Shown piece after piece: positions 16,950 to 25,754 of a DNA stretch of 64,000 nt. The notes beneath the pieces are model-generated. The model was given only the letters and a program-made list of their open reading frames with translations, was not told the DNA's origin and did not search any database. Position 1 is the first letter of the stretch. Each line of letters opens with the position of its first letter. Source of the DNA: Bryobacteraceae bacterium (GTDB lineage Bacteria; Acidobacteriota; Terriglobia; Bryobacterales; Bryobacteraceae); NCBI GenBank assembly GCA_025056865.1, contig JANWVO010000058.1, forward strand, positions 1 to 64,000, in the 5' to 3' direction. The translations under genes and the position numbers were made by a program.

Positions 16950-19900
16950 CTAGAGTCCGGCGCCGGCTTCCATCGCCTGGCTGCGGCGCGCCTCGGCGCG
17001 CACCTGTTCAGCGACCCGGCGCATCGCCCGGAGCACCGCCGGCCAGTCCTCCAGGTGCGTGGCGAAGATGGCCTCCACCGTCTTGACGGTCCACTCCGGC
17101 AGCGCGATGTTCAACTGCGAAGGCCTCAGCCCCAGTTCGTCGGCCAGCGCGGCGAAGAACAGGTTGTGCGACTCCCAGCTTTCGGCGAGGATGCGGCTCG
17201 AGTAACCCATCAGCGTGGGAAAAGTGCGCAACTGAAGCAGCTCGGGATGATGCGAGTTGGCCAGCGTCGGCTTCGGCGTGCCGAAAAGTTCCGAAACCGC
17301 CCTCGCGTTGCACTGGTCGGGCGCGGAAGCGGCCAGCAGCCGGATTTTTTCGGCGAAGCCGGCGCTGATGGGCCACCGCTCGGCCGCCGCCCGCGAGCCG
17401 AGGAAGTGCATCTCGGCGGGCGTCACCATCTCAAACACCTCGGCGACGCGCCCGGCCGCCAGAAGCCGGCTGACGATCTCGACGCGCGCGGGCGGAGCCA
17501 GCCGCTCGAGCTCCCGCATGGCGCGCTGGCGCAGCTCGGCGCTGAGCGCCGCCTCGGCCAGCACCGTTTCGCCGAGCCGCAGGTGCAGCCCGACGTAGTG
17601 CAGTTGCAGCGGCGTCACGCGCCAGAAGCGCGGCAGGCGCGCGCTGACGAGCAGTTGCGGCACCAGGTCGCCCCAGATGAGCGCCTGTTCGCGCGAAGGA
17701 ACCAGGAAATTCTGTTCTGCCTCGGCCAGCGCGTACGGAAGATTGGAGAGCGAGCCCACCAGGCGGCCGCCGGCGCTGGAGGGCCAGCCCATGCCGAGGA
17801 CTTCCGTCGGCTTCCAGGTCTGGTTGGAGCCCTGGATGCCGATGAAGTCGTGGCTGCGCGCGAACAGCGGGTTCGTGTACAGGAGCTGCGCGCCAGGCGG
17901 GGCGTAGTGGATATAAAGCAGCCCGACGAGCGTGTCCCGCAGCAGCGGAGCAAGCAGCCCGCGCGCCTCCTTCAGCTTGTCCGCCTGGCCAGCGGCACGG
18001 GACACGACGGCGCGCAGGTTCAGCTTGCGCTGCTGGTCGATGTGGCGTTCGGCGTAATAGCCGAAGGCCATCGAGTTGCGCTCGGCAGTGGTGAGCGACG
18101 CCTTGGGCAGGTTGAGGTCGCTGACCCGCGCGGCCAGCCGCGCCAGCAGTTGGGCGTTCAGCGGCTCGCCCTTCGACAGCGCTTCGAGGTGGTCGTCGAG
18201 ATCGAAGAGCAGCTTCAGCGAGACGAGCCGCTGCGCCTCGAACGCGCGCAGCATGTCGGCCAGCAGCGTCTGGTGCGTCTCCTCGTCGGAGGGCTTCAGC
18301 GCGCCGGCCAGCAGGTCGAGCATGCGGTCCTGCGGATCGGACAGGTCGCTGACGCCGGCGGCGCGCAGGAGCTGCTCGACGCCGGCGCGGCCCGCATCAA
18401 ACAGCGTCTCGTTGTTGCTGACCGAGGCGAATGGCTTGAGAACTGCCGCCAGCGCGGCGTCGGCGCGGTCCTCGGGGATCAGCTTCTGGCGCACCAGCAC
18501 CTGCCACAGCCCGGCGAGCGCCTGCATCGTGCCCGCCACGTTGGCCTTCAGCTCGTTGCTGCCCGTGCGGGAGATGCGGTCGGCGGTGTCGAGGAAGAGA
18601 AGGATGGTGGCGTCGCTGAGAGCGCCGGTTTCGCTGAACAGAGGGTACTGCGCGCCGTAGGTCTTCCAGCGGAAGGCGAGCTGCTGCACCGTGGCCGGCT
18701 CGAGCGGCTTCGCGCGGCGGCGCTCGAGGTCGCTGACGGCGAGGAAGATGCGCAGCGGCTCGTTTTCCACGGCCTTGCGCGAGAGCCCGAAGAGCGCCTC
18801 GATCAGGTCGTCGGGCTCCTTCCATGTGGCGGCGGCGCGCGTCAGCTTGCCATCATATTTGCCGCTCGGGTGCTCGGTGAACAGCCGCTTCCAGACGTCC
18901 AGCCCGCCGGGGATCACCGGGCGTCCGTTCTCCACGCGGAGGCGCGTGGTCAGCAGCATGAGATCGGTGTTGGAGCGGAAGACGGGGCGCGCGGGGCCGG
19001 GCGAGGTGACGCGCCCGCGCAGCGCCGCATAGAAGCGCTTCAGGCGGGCGGGCTCTGTGAGGTATTCGAGCGTCGGCCCGTCGATGCGCGACAGGGCATC
19101 GAAGTAGCTGGCCAGCCAGCCGTCGTCCTTGGCCACCAGCCTGTCCAGGAATTCCACGCCCTTGTCCGGCGGCGCGCCGACCAGCTCGGCCCAGGCGGCC
19201 GCCGCGCGGCTGCCGCCCGGCACGGCGACGCGGCCGTTGCGGATCTGGAACATGCCGCCGAAGAAATCGAAGACGTGCGCGAAGGCGCGCACGCGCGCCG
19301 CGGGCAGCGTCTTGCGGATCTCCTCGGCGGTCTCCGGGTCCAGCTTCGCAAGGCCGAGATAGAGCCGGCACAGCGACGGGTCGTTGAGGAACATGTCGAT
19401 GAACTCGCCGGACTGCTTCTCGCGCGCCGAAAGCCAGTATTCTGCCGAGTACAGCACCGGAATGGTGGCGGGCCGGTAGTCGTGCACAAACGGGCGGTTG
19501 GTGCGGAGCGCCTGTTCCAGTTCCGCCAGCGGGAATCCGGAGTCCATGGAGAGGAACGCCCGCGTGGCGTTGACCGTTTCCAGCACGACGTCGCTGCCGC
19601 AGCCGCCGCGCATCCGGAAGCCGAGGACCCGGAGCAGCTCGGCCGTCTGTGGCGATTCGCACTGCTCGATGCGGATCACCTTCTCCGGTCCGGCCAGCCT
19701 CTCGAGCTCGCGCGCCTGCGAAAGGTAGCGGATCACGAGCTTGAGATATTCAGTCTGCTCCATGCCGCCCTCGCTGCCGGTGAGGGCCTGGTAGCCGTTG
19801 GTGACGACGTTGCGGGCGAGCGCCAGCAGGATCTCCTGCGGCGGCATTTCGGGCGAGAACGCCGCCATCCGCGCGAAACTCTCCAGCGGCCCGGGAATGG

Positions 19901-20327
19901 TGACCGTGCCCATCGGCAGCGCCGGCGCCGGAGCGCCCTCGCGCAGCTCCCAGCCGGAGCCGCCCGCGCGCCGGTGCTCTTCCAGGCTGCGGCGCGCCTC
20001 CGCCTCGCGCCCGTGAATCAGATTGAGGACGACGATGCGCGCCAGCGCGCGCGAGCGTTCCGCGCTGCCCTGCGGCGCCAGCGCGGCGATCTTTTCGTAC
20101 ACCGGAAGCGCCTGCGGATCCCGGCGCTCATCCAGGAAGGCTGCGTAGAGGCCCAGCGCCTCCAGATTGCGCGGCTGCGCCTTGACAGCCGCTTCGAGCG
20201 CCTGCCTCGCCTCCTGGAATTGCCCGCGAAGTTCCAGCTCGCGGACCTGTCTCGCCAGATCCTCCGCCGCGTTTGCGGCGATGCCGGCTCCGATAAGGAT
20301 GCCCCAGACAATCCCTTTCAGCCTCAT
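16950..20327 (-). CDS. Large exported helical protein with N-terminal TPR repeats
   Basis: 1125 aa from the ATG at 20327. There is a signal peptide (KGIVWGILIGAGIAANA, about 3-21), then TPR-like helices (ELELRGQFQEARQALEAAV, NLEALGLYAAFLDERRDPQA) over roughly 25-140. The remaining 950 residues are mostly helical and Leu/Ala-rich, with no family I recognise and no catalytic motif. GAGGTGG lies just before the ATG. A longer frame exists but adds residues upstream of the signal peptide. Downstream, after 18 bases, is the VWFA gene. Together they look like an exported two-protein unit, by inference. Confidence 0.75.
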   Translation of the reverse strand: MRLKGIVWGILIGAGIAANAAEDLARQVRELELRGQFQEARQALEAAVKAQPRNLEALGLYAAFLDERRDPQALPVYEKIAALAPQGSAERSRALARIVVLNLIHGREAEARRSLEEHRRAGGSGWELREGAPAPALPMGTVTIPGPLESFARMAAFSPEMPPQEILLALARNVVTNGYQALTGSEGGMEQTEYLKLVIRYLSQARELERLAGPEKVIRIEQCESPQTAELLRVLGFRMRGGCGSDVVLETVNATRAFLSMDSGFPLAELEQALRTNRPFVHDYRPATIPVLYSAEYWLSAREKQSGEFIDMFLNDPSLCRLYLGLAKLDPETAEEIRKTLPAARVRAFAHVFDFFGGMFQIRNGRVAVPGGSRAAAAWAELVGAPPDKGVEFLDRLVAKDDGWLASYFDALSRIDGPTLEYLTEPARLKRFYAALRGRVTSPGPARPVFRSNTDLMLLTTRLRVENGRPVIPGGLDVWKRLFTEHPSGKYDGKLTRAAATWKEPDDLIEALFGLSRKAVENEPLRIFLAVSDLERRRAKPLEPATVQQLAFRWKTYGAQYPLFSETGALSDATILLFLDTADRISRTGSNELKANVAGTMQALAGLWQVLVRQKLIPEDRADAALAAVLKPFASVSNNETLFDAGRAGVEQLLRAAGVSDLSDPQDRMLDLLAGALKPSDEETHQTLLADMLRAFEAQRLVSLKLLFDLDDHLEALSKGEPLNAQLLARLAARVSDLNLPKASLTTAERNSMAFGYYAERHIDQQRKLNLRAVVSRAAGQADKLKEARGLLAPLLRDTLVGLLYIHYAPPGAQLLYTNPLFARSHDFIGIQGSNQTWKPTEVLGMGWPSSAGGRLVGSLSNLPYALAEAEQNFLVPSREQALIWGDLVPQLLVSARLPRFWRVTPLQLHYVGLHLRLGETVLAEAALSAELRQRAMRELERLAPPARVEIVSRLLAAGRVAEVFEMVTPAEMHFLGSRAAAERWPISAGFAEKIRLLAASAPDQCNARAVSELFGTPKPTLANSHHPELLQLRTFPTLMGYSSRILAESWESHNLFFAALADELGLRPSQLNIALPEWTVKTVEAIFATHLEDWPAVLRAMRRVAEQVRAEARRSQAMEAGAGL

Positions 20328-20382
20328 GGCCCACCTCGGATTGGATTCCCAGCCCGGTGCCGCTGCGCTGGATTGGTGCAAT

Positions 20383-20413
20383 ACTGTATCACACCTCCGG
20401 CAGCGGCTTGCAA
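20383..20413 (-). promoter_or_regulatory. Possible promoter of the TPR-VWFA operon
   Basis: On the minus strand TTGCAA (20413-20408), a 19-base spacer and TACAGT (20388-20383). The start codon at 20327 is about 50 bases downstream, with GAGGTGG in between. The spacer is longer than optimal. Confidence 0.4.
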
Positions 20414-20539
20414 AGATCCTGCAAACATCGCCCTCCCACCTTGCGCCCCTGCTATTCATTCACAGATGCCGCAGGCGGGCCCTGGATGCAAGGGGGTGCG
20501 GGAGGCGTATGCTGATTCGAGGAGGTTCATTCCGTTCTC

Positions 20540-21601
20540 ATGCGAACAGCGCTTTGCCTGGTTCCTTTTCTTCTGTCCGCTTCCGCATTTGCCGGCGAGC
20601 ACACCATTGCCGTCATCGGCCTCGTGCACTCGCACGTCTGGGGCCACCTGGGCAAGATGGTGCAGGGCAAGCCGGCGAAGCTGGTGGGCGTGGCCGAGAC
20701 CGCGCCGGAGCTGGTCGCCGAAGCCAAGAAGCGCGGCGTGGCCGACGAGCTGTTCCACTCCGACTGGCGGAAGATGATCGACACGGTGAAGCCGGAGATC
20801 GTCTGGGCGTTCGTCGAAAACAACCGCCACCTGGAAATCGTGCAGTACTGCGCGCCGCGGAAGATCCATGTGATGTTCGAGAAGCCGCTGGCGTCCAATT
20901 ACAGAGACTCCGTGGCCATCCGGGATCTGGCCCGCAAGCACGGCATTTCCGTGATGTGCAACTACCAGATGGCATGGTGGCCCACGAGTTACGCCGCCCG
21001 CGAGGCCGTCGCCGCGGGCGAGGTGGGCGATGTATGGCGCATCCGCGGCATCGTCGGCCACGGCGGGCCGGGCGGTCCCACGGGGCTCAACAAGTATTTC
21101 TTTGAGTGGCTGACCGACCCGGTGAAGAACGGCGGGGGCGCGCTGGTCGACTTCGGCTGCTACAACGCGCTGTGGAGCCTGATGTATCTCGGCCGGCCCA
21201 GCACGGTTTATGCCGTCTCCCACCGCCTCCGGCCCGACGAATTCCCGAAAGTCGAGGACACCGCCCTGCTGGTTCTTTCCTATCCGAAGGGAGTGGCCCT
21301 GCTGGAAGCCAGTTGGGACCTGCCGCGCAGCTTCCAGGATCTGGAGATCTTCGGCCGCAAGGGAAGCGTGTACATGACCAGCCGGCAGGTGGAGCTGCGC
21401 CAGGGCCGCGAGACCCGCGAGGTGACGCCCAAGCCGCTGCCGCCAGAGCGCGCCGAGCCGATCGCCTACATGATCCACTGCATCGAATCGAAGACCGAAC
21501 CCGAAGGGATGACGTCTCTTGACCTGAACGTCGGCGTGATGGAGATCATCGACGCCGCCAAGGAAAGCATCCGCACGGGCCGCGCCGTTGCCCTGAAGTG
21601 A
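20540..21601 (+). CDS. Exported Gfo/Idh/MocA-family oxidoreductase
   Basis: 353 aa NAD(P)-dependent oxidoreductase fold with a Sec signal peptide (ALCLVPFLLSASAFA, about 4-18). The Rossmann strand is HTIAVIGLVHSHVWGHLG; the usual GxGxxG is replaced by GLVHSHVWG, as in some exported members. The conserved MFEKPLASNY and a C-terminal dehydrogenase-like domain follow (GGGALVDFGCYNALWSL). The substrate is probably a sugar or cyclitol derivative. GAGGAGG lies about 15 bases before the ATG, and TATGCT at 20508-20513 is a possible -10. It is divergent from the TPR operon. Confidence 0.82.
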   Translation: MRTALCLVPFLLSASAFAGEHTIAVIGLVHSHVWGHLGKMVQGKPAKLVGVAETAPELVAEAKKRGVADELFHSDWRKMIDTVKPEIVWAFVENNRHLEIVQYCAPRKIHVMFEKPLASNYRDSVAIRDLARKHGISVMCNYQMAWWPTSYAAREAVAAGEVGDVWRIRGIVGHGGPGGPTGLNKYFFEWLTDPVKNGGGALVDFGCYNALWSLMYLGRPSTVYAVSHRLRPDEFPKVEDTALLVLSYPKGVALLEASWDLPRSFQDLEIFGRKGSVYMTSRQVELRQGRETREVTPKPLPPERAEPIAYMIHCIESKTEPEGMTSLDLNVGVMEIIDAAKESIRTGRAVALK

Positions 21602-21751
21602 AATAAGACAGGCGGGGCGTCCTACGGTGCTGCGGGCGCCGTCTGGCGCCCATCGCGCCCGGCCGCTGGCGCAGAGGATGGACGCCGGCAGGACGGGCGG
21701 AGAAACGGCGGATGGCAGCCGGGGAGTGCCGGACGGGGAGGTCCCGGGCGC

Positions 21752-22072
21752 TCAACGGCCGTCGGCGGTGGACTCCGCCGGGCTGGACGGTTCCGGCAGG
21801 ATGATGGTCGTCTCGCCCGGCAGCGCCTTGTTCATGTGCTGGCGCACGGCGCGCTTGCGCTCCTCCGGATCCGTGCGGAGCCTTTCGACGTGCTTGCGCT
21901 TGCGGGCCACCATGTCGCGGATGCTTTGCACCTGCTGGTCCAGCTCTCTCGTGTCGCGGATTGCCTTGCGGGCCGCGGGAAGGCCGCCCGGCTGCATCAG
22001 GGCCCATCCGAGAGAGCCAAGAAATGCGCCGAAGGCGAGAATCACAAGCAGGAAGCCGACGCCCTTTTTCAT
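21752..22072 (-). CDS. FtsB/DivIC-like septum formation initiator family protein
   Basis: 106 aa. Architecture: short cytoplasmic start MKKGVG, one transmembrane helix (FLLVILAFGAFLGSLGWALM, 7-26), a coiled coil (DTRELDQQVQSIRDMVARKRKHVERL) and a short motif DPEERKRAVRQHMNKALPGE that resembles the terminal motif of FtsB/DivIC proteins. These act in the divisome with FtsL/FtsQ in the periplasm. The C-terminal tail (ILPEPSSPAESTADGR) is variable. No cell-division neighbours are present, so the call rests on architecture. It is divergent from cutA over a shared 70-base promoter region. Confidence 0.6.
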   Translation of the reverse strand: MKKGVGFLLVILAFGAFLGSLGWALMQPGGLPAARKAIRDTRELDQQVQSIRDMVARKRKHVERLRTDPEERKRAVRQHMNKALPGETTIILPEPSSPAESTADGR

Positions 22073-22098
22073 AGCCAGAACAAATCGCCTATCTTTCG

Positions 22099-22106
22099 TT
22101 TATAAT
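22099..22106. promoter_or_regulatory. Shared -10 region for the FtsB-like gene and cutA
   Basis: The plus strand has a perfect TATAAT at 22101-22106 for cutA. The minus strand has TATAAA at 22104-22099 for the FtsB-like gene. The two boxes overlap within an AT-rich island in otherwise GC-rich DNA. No good -35 was seen on either side. Confidence 0.5.
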
Positions 22107-22142
22107 CCCCTTGGCTCCGCATGTCCATACCCCGGAGGCGGA

Positions 22143-22493
22143 ATGACCGACAAAATCATCGTCCTCACCACGTGTTCCAGCGAAGAAGAGGCCGGACGGC
22201 TGGCGCGGCTGCTCGTGGAGGAGCGCCTGGCCGCCTGCGTGCAGATCCTCGCGCCGATGCGCAGCGTCTACCGCTGGCGCGGCGCGCTGGAAGAAAGCGA
22301 GGAGCGGCTGCTGGTCATCAAGAGCCGCCGCGGCCTCTTCGGCACGCTGTCGCGCCGCCTGCGCGCTGCCCATTCCTACGAGGTGCCCGAGATCCTCGCC
22401 GTGCCGGTGATTGACGGCAGCGAGGATTATCTTTTGTGGATGGACTCCGAACTGCGCCCGGGAGAGCCGTTGCAGGACGCGCCGGCCGTGTGA
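22143..22493 (+). CDS. cutA: CutA-type divalent cation tolerance protein
   Basis: 116 aa, the usual size for the trimeric CutA1 family. Family blocks: IIVLTTCSSEEEAGRLARLL, VEERLAACVQI, SVYRWRGALEESEE, LVIKSRRGLF and YEVPEILAVPVIDGSEDYL. It binds divalent metals such as copper; its physiological role is not settled. Cytoplasmic. GGAGG at 22134-22138 precedes the ATG. The MFS gene follows after 14 bases. Confidence 0.9.
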   Translation: MTDKIIVLTTCSSEEEAGRLARLLVEERLAACVQILAPMRSVYRWRGALEESEERLLVIKSRRGLFGTLSRRLRAAHSYEVPEILAVPVIDGSEDYLLWMDSELRPGEPLQDAPAV

Positions 22494-22507
22494 TGGGATA
22501 GTGGCTC

Positions 22508-23773
22508 ATGACCGCGCCGCAAGCCCCGACGCGCGCCCGCCACTGGGTGGTGGTTTTCGCCGTCACGCTCGCCATCCTTGCCTACATCGACCGGGTCGCC
22601 ATCTCGCAGGCGGCGCCGCTGATCTCGAAGGATCTCGGCTTCAGCAAGCAGCAGATGGGCTATATCTTTTCGGCCTTCGCGCTCGCCTATGCGCTGTTCG
22701 AGATCCCCGGCGGCTGGATGGGCGACTGGATGGGTCCGCGCCGCGTGCTGATGCGCATCGTGCTGTGGTGGTCGTTTTTCACCGCCGCCACCGGCTGGGC
22801 GTGGAATTTCGTCTCGATGTGGATTGTCCGCTTCCTGTTCGGGGCGGGCGAGGCAGGCTGCTTTCCCAACCTGACGAAAGCCTTCACCACGTGGCTGCCG
22901 CAGCATGAGCGCGTGCGCGCGCAGGGCATCATGTGGTCCTTCGCCCGCTGGGGCGGCGCCTTTACGCCGCCGCTGTTCGCCCTGCTGTTCCGCTTCATGG
23001 GCTGGCGCGACGTCTTCCACGTCTTCGGCCTCATTGGCCTGATCTGGGCGTTCTTCTTCTACCGCTGGTACCGCGACAATCCGAAGGACCACCCGGCGGT
23101 GAACGCCGCCGAGCTGGCGCTGCTGGAGGGCGCCGAGAAGACCGCCGCGGGCCACGGCGACGTGCCCTGGGGCAAGATGGTCCGGCGGGGCACGGTGTGG
23201 CTGCTTTGGGCGCAATACTTCCTGCTCACGTACCCGTGGTATTTCTACATTACTTGGCTTCCGACCTACCTTCAGGAGGCCCGCCACATGGGCATGGAGC
23301 AGAGCGCGCGCTACGCCATCCTGCCGCTGCTGTTCGGCGGCATCGGGTCGATGTTCGCGGGGTTCGTGGCCCGGTATGTCGCCCTGTGGCTCGGGTCGGT
23401 GAACCGGGCGCGCAAGTGGATGGGCGCGGCAGGCTTCCTGGGCGCCAGCTTTTTCCTGCTGGTGGCCACGGTGACGAAAGATCCGCTGCCGGCGATGCTG
23501 GCGATGGGCATGGCCTCCTTCTGCAACGACCTCGTGATGCCCGGAGCCTGGGGCGCCTGCATGGACATCGGCGGCAAGTACGCGGGCACGCTGTCCGGCT
23601 CGATGAACATGATGGGCAACTTCGCCGGCATTCTTGCGCCGTCAATCGGCGGTTTCATCCTCGCGCACACGGGCAACGACTGGAACCTCTTCCTGTTCAC
23701 CATGTGCGGCGCCTACTTCCTCGGCGCATTCTGCTGGCCGTTCATCGACTCGACGCGTCCGCTCGAGGACTGA
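22508..23773 (+). CDS. MFS transporter (anion:cation symporter-like)
   Basis: 421 aa, 12 predicted transmembrane helices. It opens RHWVVVFAVTLAILAYIDRV, and the loop 2-3 signature is GGWMGDWMGPRRVL. DRVAIS in helix 1 and the pattern of the second half (AGTLSGSMNMMGNFAGILAP) suggest the ACS subfamily, which takes up hexuronates, glucarate and similar organic anions with protons. Substrate assignment is tentative. The sialidase-like gene follows after 6 bases, so the two probably work on the same sugar-derived compounds. Confidence 0.85.
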   Translation: MTAPQAPTRARHWVVVFAVTLAILAYIDRVAISQAAPLISKDLGFSKQQMGYIFSAFALAYALFEIPGGWMGDWMGPRRVLMRIVLWWSFFTAATGWAWNFVSMWIVRFLFGAGEAGCFPNLTKAFTTWLPQHERVRAQGIMWSFARWGGAFTPPLFALLFRFMGWRDVFHVFGLIGLIWAFFFYRWYRDNPKDHPAVNAAELALLEGAEKTAAGHGDVPWGKMVRRGTVWLLWAQYFLLTYPWYFYITWLPTYLQEARHMGMEQSARYAILPLLFGGIGSMFAGFVARYVALWLGSVNRARKWMGAAGFLGASFFLLVATVTKDPLPAMLAMGMASFCNDLVMPGAWGACMDIGGKYAGTLSGSMNMMGNFAGILAPSIGGFILAHTGNDWNLFLFTMCGAYFLGAFCWPFIDSTRPLED

Positions 23774-23779
23774 AGCACG

Positions 23780-24835
23780 ATGCGCCTTGCCGCCGCCCTG
23801 CTGCTGCCGCTTCTCGCAAACGCCGAGATTCTGACCGAGCGGATCTTCGGCCCGGAAGTGAAGACCGGACCCTACAAGCACCCCGCCTCCCTCTGCGCGC
23901 TGGACAACGGCGACCTGCTGCTTGTCTACTACGGCGGCGAAGGCGAGTATGCCCGCTCGACCGCCGTGTTTCTGTCGCGGCTGCGCCCCGGCGCGCCGCG
24001 GTGGACCGAGCCCCGCGCCATTGCCCGCGATCCGTTCCGGTCCACCGGCAACGGCGTCTGCTGGCAGGATCCCTCGGGCCGCGTCTGGCTCTTTTATGTG
24101 ATCCGGTTCGGCGACACGTGGGCCACGTCGCGCATCGCCGTCAAGGTGAGCGACGACCGGGGCGAGACGTGGTCGGACGCGTCGCTGCTCCGGCTGGAGG
24201 AAGGATGGATGGTGCGCGGCAGGCCGATTGTGCTGGCCAGCGGACGGTGGCTGCTGCCGATTTACCACGAAGTCGCAACCAGCCGCGAACGCGTCGAGCC
24301 GGAGACCAGCTCGCTGTTCCTCATCCACGATCCGGCCACCGGCCAGTGGACGCCCGGCGGAAGGATTCGTTCGAGAAACGGGAACCTTCAGCCCGCGCCC
24401 GTGGAGCTCGCCCCCGGCCATCTGCTGGCCTACTGCCGCCGCGGCGGAGGCTACGGGCCAGAGGAGCGCGGCTTTATCATCGCCGCGGAGAGCTTCGACG
24501 GCGGCCTCACATGGACCGAAGGGCGCGACACGGACTGGCCCAATCCAAACTCCGCCGTGGAACTGATCCGGCTGCGCAGCGGCCGGCTGCTGCTCGTCTG
24601 CAATCCCGTCCACCACGGCCGCACGCCCCTCACGGCGGCGCTCAGCGCCGACGGCGGCAGGACGTGGCCGTGGCGGCGCAACCTGGCCGAAGGAAAGGAT
24701 TCGTTCGCTTACCCGAGCGCCGTGCAGACTCCCGACGGCCGCATCCACGTTGTCTACACCAGCGACGAGCGCAAGGTGATCCGCCGCGCCGTCTTCCGCG
24801 AGGAGGATCTCCTCGCCGGGGAGCGAAAGCGTTGA
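23780..24835 (+). CDS. Sialidase-like (BNR/Asp-box) exo-glycosidase
   Basis: 351 aa with a short signal peptide (RLAAALLLPLLANA, about 2-15). Three Asp-box repeats are visible: VSDDRGETWSD, SFDGGLTWTEG and SADGGRTWPW, consistent with a six-bladed beta-propeller. Other blocks are HPASLCALDNGDLLLVYYGG and VRGRPIVLASGRWLLPIYHE. Exported enzymes of this kind cleave terminal sialic acid or related sugars, but many BNR proteins have other substrates. It follows the MFS gene by 6 bases, suggesting breakdown plus uptake. The infC promoter -35 overlaps its stop codon. Confidence 0.75.
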   Translation: MRLAAALLLPLLANAEILTERIFGPEVKTGPYKHPASLCALDNGDLLLVYYGGEGEYARSTAVFLSRLRPGAPRWTEPRAIARDPFRSTGNGVCWQDPSGRVWLFYVIRFGDTWATSRIAVKVSDDRGETWSDASLLRLEEGWMVRGRPIVLASGRWLLPIYHEVATSRERVEPETSSLFLIHDPATGQWTPGGRIRSRNGNLQPAPVELAPGHLLAYCRRGGGYGPEERGFIIAAESFDGGLTWTEGRDTDWPNPNSAVELIRLRSGRLLLVCNPVHHGRTPLTAALSADGGRTWPWRRNLAEGKDSFAYPSAVQTPDGRIHVVYTSDERKVIRRAVFREEDLLAGERKR

Positions 24836-24862
24836 CTCCCGTTTGCGCCCCCAGTGTATATT
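24832..24862 (+). promoter_or_regulatory. Probable infC promoter
   Basis: TTGACT (24832-24837), which overlaps the sialidase-like stop codon, a 19-base spacer and TATATT (24857-24862) preceded by TG. Transcription would begin near 24869 and give a leader of about 140 bases. Confidence 0.45.
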
Positions 24863-24916
24863 GGGAGAGTACGGAGCAGAGTCTGAAGCTTCCCCGCACT
24901 GGCCATCAACTCCAGC

Positions 24917-24957
24917 AACGGGCGCGCGCCGGCAGCCGCCGGCAAGGCACGCCCGTT
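24917..24957 (+). promoter_or_regulatory. Attenuator-like hairpin in the infC leader
   Basis: AACGGGCG (24917-24924) pairs with CGCCCGTT (24950-24957). Inside it GCCGGC (24928-24933) pairs with GCCGGC (24938-24943) around an AGCC loop. TTTTCCGTTT follows at 24956-24965. The shape is that of an intrinsic terminator in the leader of a translation-factor gene, so attenuation or autoregulation is plausible. Confidence 0.5.
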
Positions 24958-24987
24958 TTCCGTTTCAGGAGAACGGAAACCCATCGA

Positions 24988-25023
24988 ATGAATTTCCCCA
25001 AGAACAGACCGCATGCAGCCTAG
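24988..25023 (+). other. Short upstream ORF overlapping the infC start
   Basis: An 11-codon frame (ATG at 24988, product [11 protein letters not shown]) ends in TAG at 25021-25023, eleven bases past the A of the infC ATG at 25013. It could couple translation into infC or be chance. AGGAG at 24967-24971 is somewhat far (16 bases) from its start. Confidence 0.3.
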
Positions 25024-25657
25024 ATTCCCCCGCCCGCGCGTCAAAGTCAGAGAGAACGTCAATGAGGCCATCCGGGCGCGAGAGGTGCGCGCCGTGTTCC
25101 CGGACGGCGTCGTGGAAATCATGCCGACGCAACAGGCCATCCGGCGCGCCCGCGAGATGGGGCTTGACCTCATTCTCGTGGCTCCCACAGCCGAGCCGCC
25201 TGTGGCCAAGGCGATGGACTACGGGCAGTGGCAGTACGAGCAGAAAAAGAAGCAGCAGGAAGCGAAGAAGAAGCAGCATGTGATCCAGGTGAAGGAGCTG
25301 AAATTCCGCCCCAACACCGACGATCACGACTACAATTTCAAGCTGAAGCACGCCATCCGCTTCCTCACCGAGGGCAACCGGGTGAAGGCCGTCGTCCAGT
25401 TCCGCGGCCGCGAAATCAGCCACGCCGAGCTAGGAAAGAACCTGCTGCTGCGGCTTGCTTCGGACCTCGCCCAGTACGGAACCATCGAAGGCCAGCCGCG
25501 GCTGGAAGGCCGCTTCGCGCACATCATCATCACGCCGAAGAAGGAAGCGGCGGCCAGGAAAGAAAAGCCCGCCGAAGCGAAGCCATCGGCCGCGCCGCAG
25601 GCTGAGACGCGCACGGCGCCGGCTCCGGAAGCCGGAGAAGCGGAAAGCGCCGGCTGA
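25013..25657 (+). CDS. infC: Translation initiation factor IF-3
   Basis: Binds the 30S subunit and checks start codon and initiator tRNA. 214 aa. N-domain: [20 protein letters not shown] and [20 protein letters not shown]. Lys-rich linker: [15 protein letters not shown]-domain: [20 protein letters not shown] and [15 protein letters not shown]. An Ala/Glu/Lys-rich tail of about 35 residues extends beyond the usual end. Start: the ATG at 25013 is taken, but no clear Shine-Dalgarno precedes it; an in-frame ATT at 24992 is possible, since infC often uses rare starts. Unusually, rpmI and rplT do not follow. Confidence 0.92.
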   Translation: MQPRFPRPRVKVRENVNEAIRAREVRAVFPDGVVEIMPTQQAIRRAREMGLDLILVAPTAEPPVAKAMDYGQWQYEQKKKQQEAKKKQHVIQVKELKFRPNTDDHDYNFKLKHAIRFLTEGNRVKAVVQFRGREISHAELGKNLLLRLASDLAQYGTIEGQPRLEGRFAHIIITPKKEAAARKEKPAEAKPSAAPQAETRTAPAPEAGEAESAG

Positions 25658-25754
25658 TCCGGGCGCAGCCCGCGTCGCAGGACGCGCGGGATGGAATGCG
25701 CCCCGAGCCGCGGGCGCAGAAGGGCCGCTGCCGCTGCCGAAGCGCTGCTGCCGC

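Noticed and set aside
15645-20777. Plus-strand open frame of 1710 codons opposite the VWFA and TPR genes
   Set aside because: It spans two real minus-strand genes and part of another frame, with no recognisable domain.
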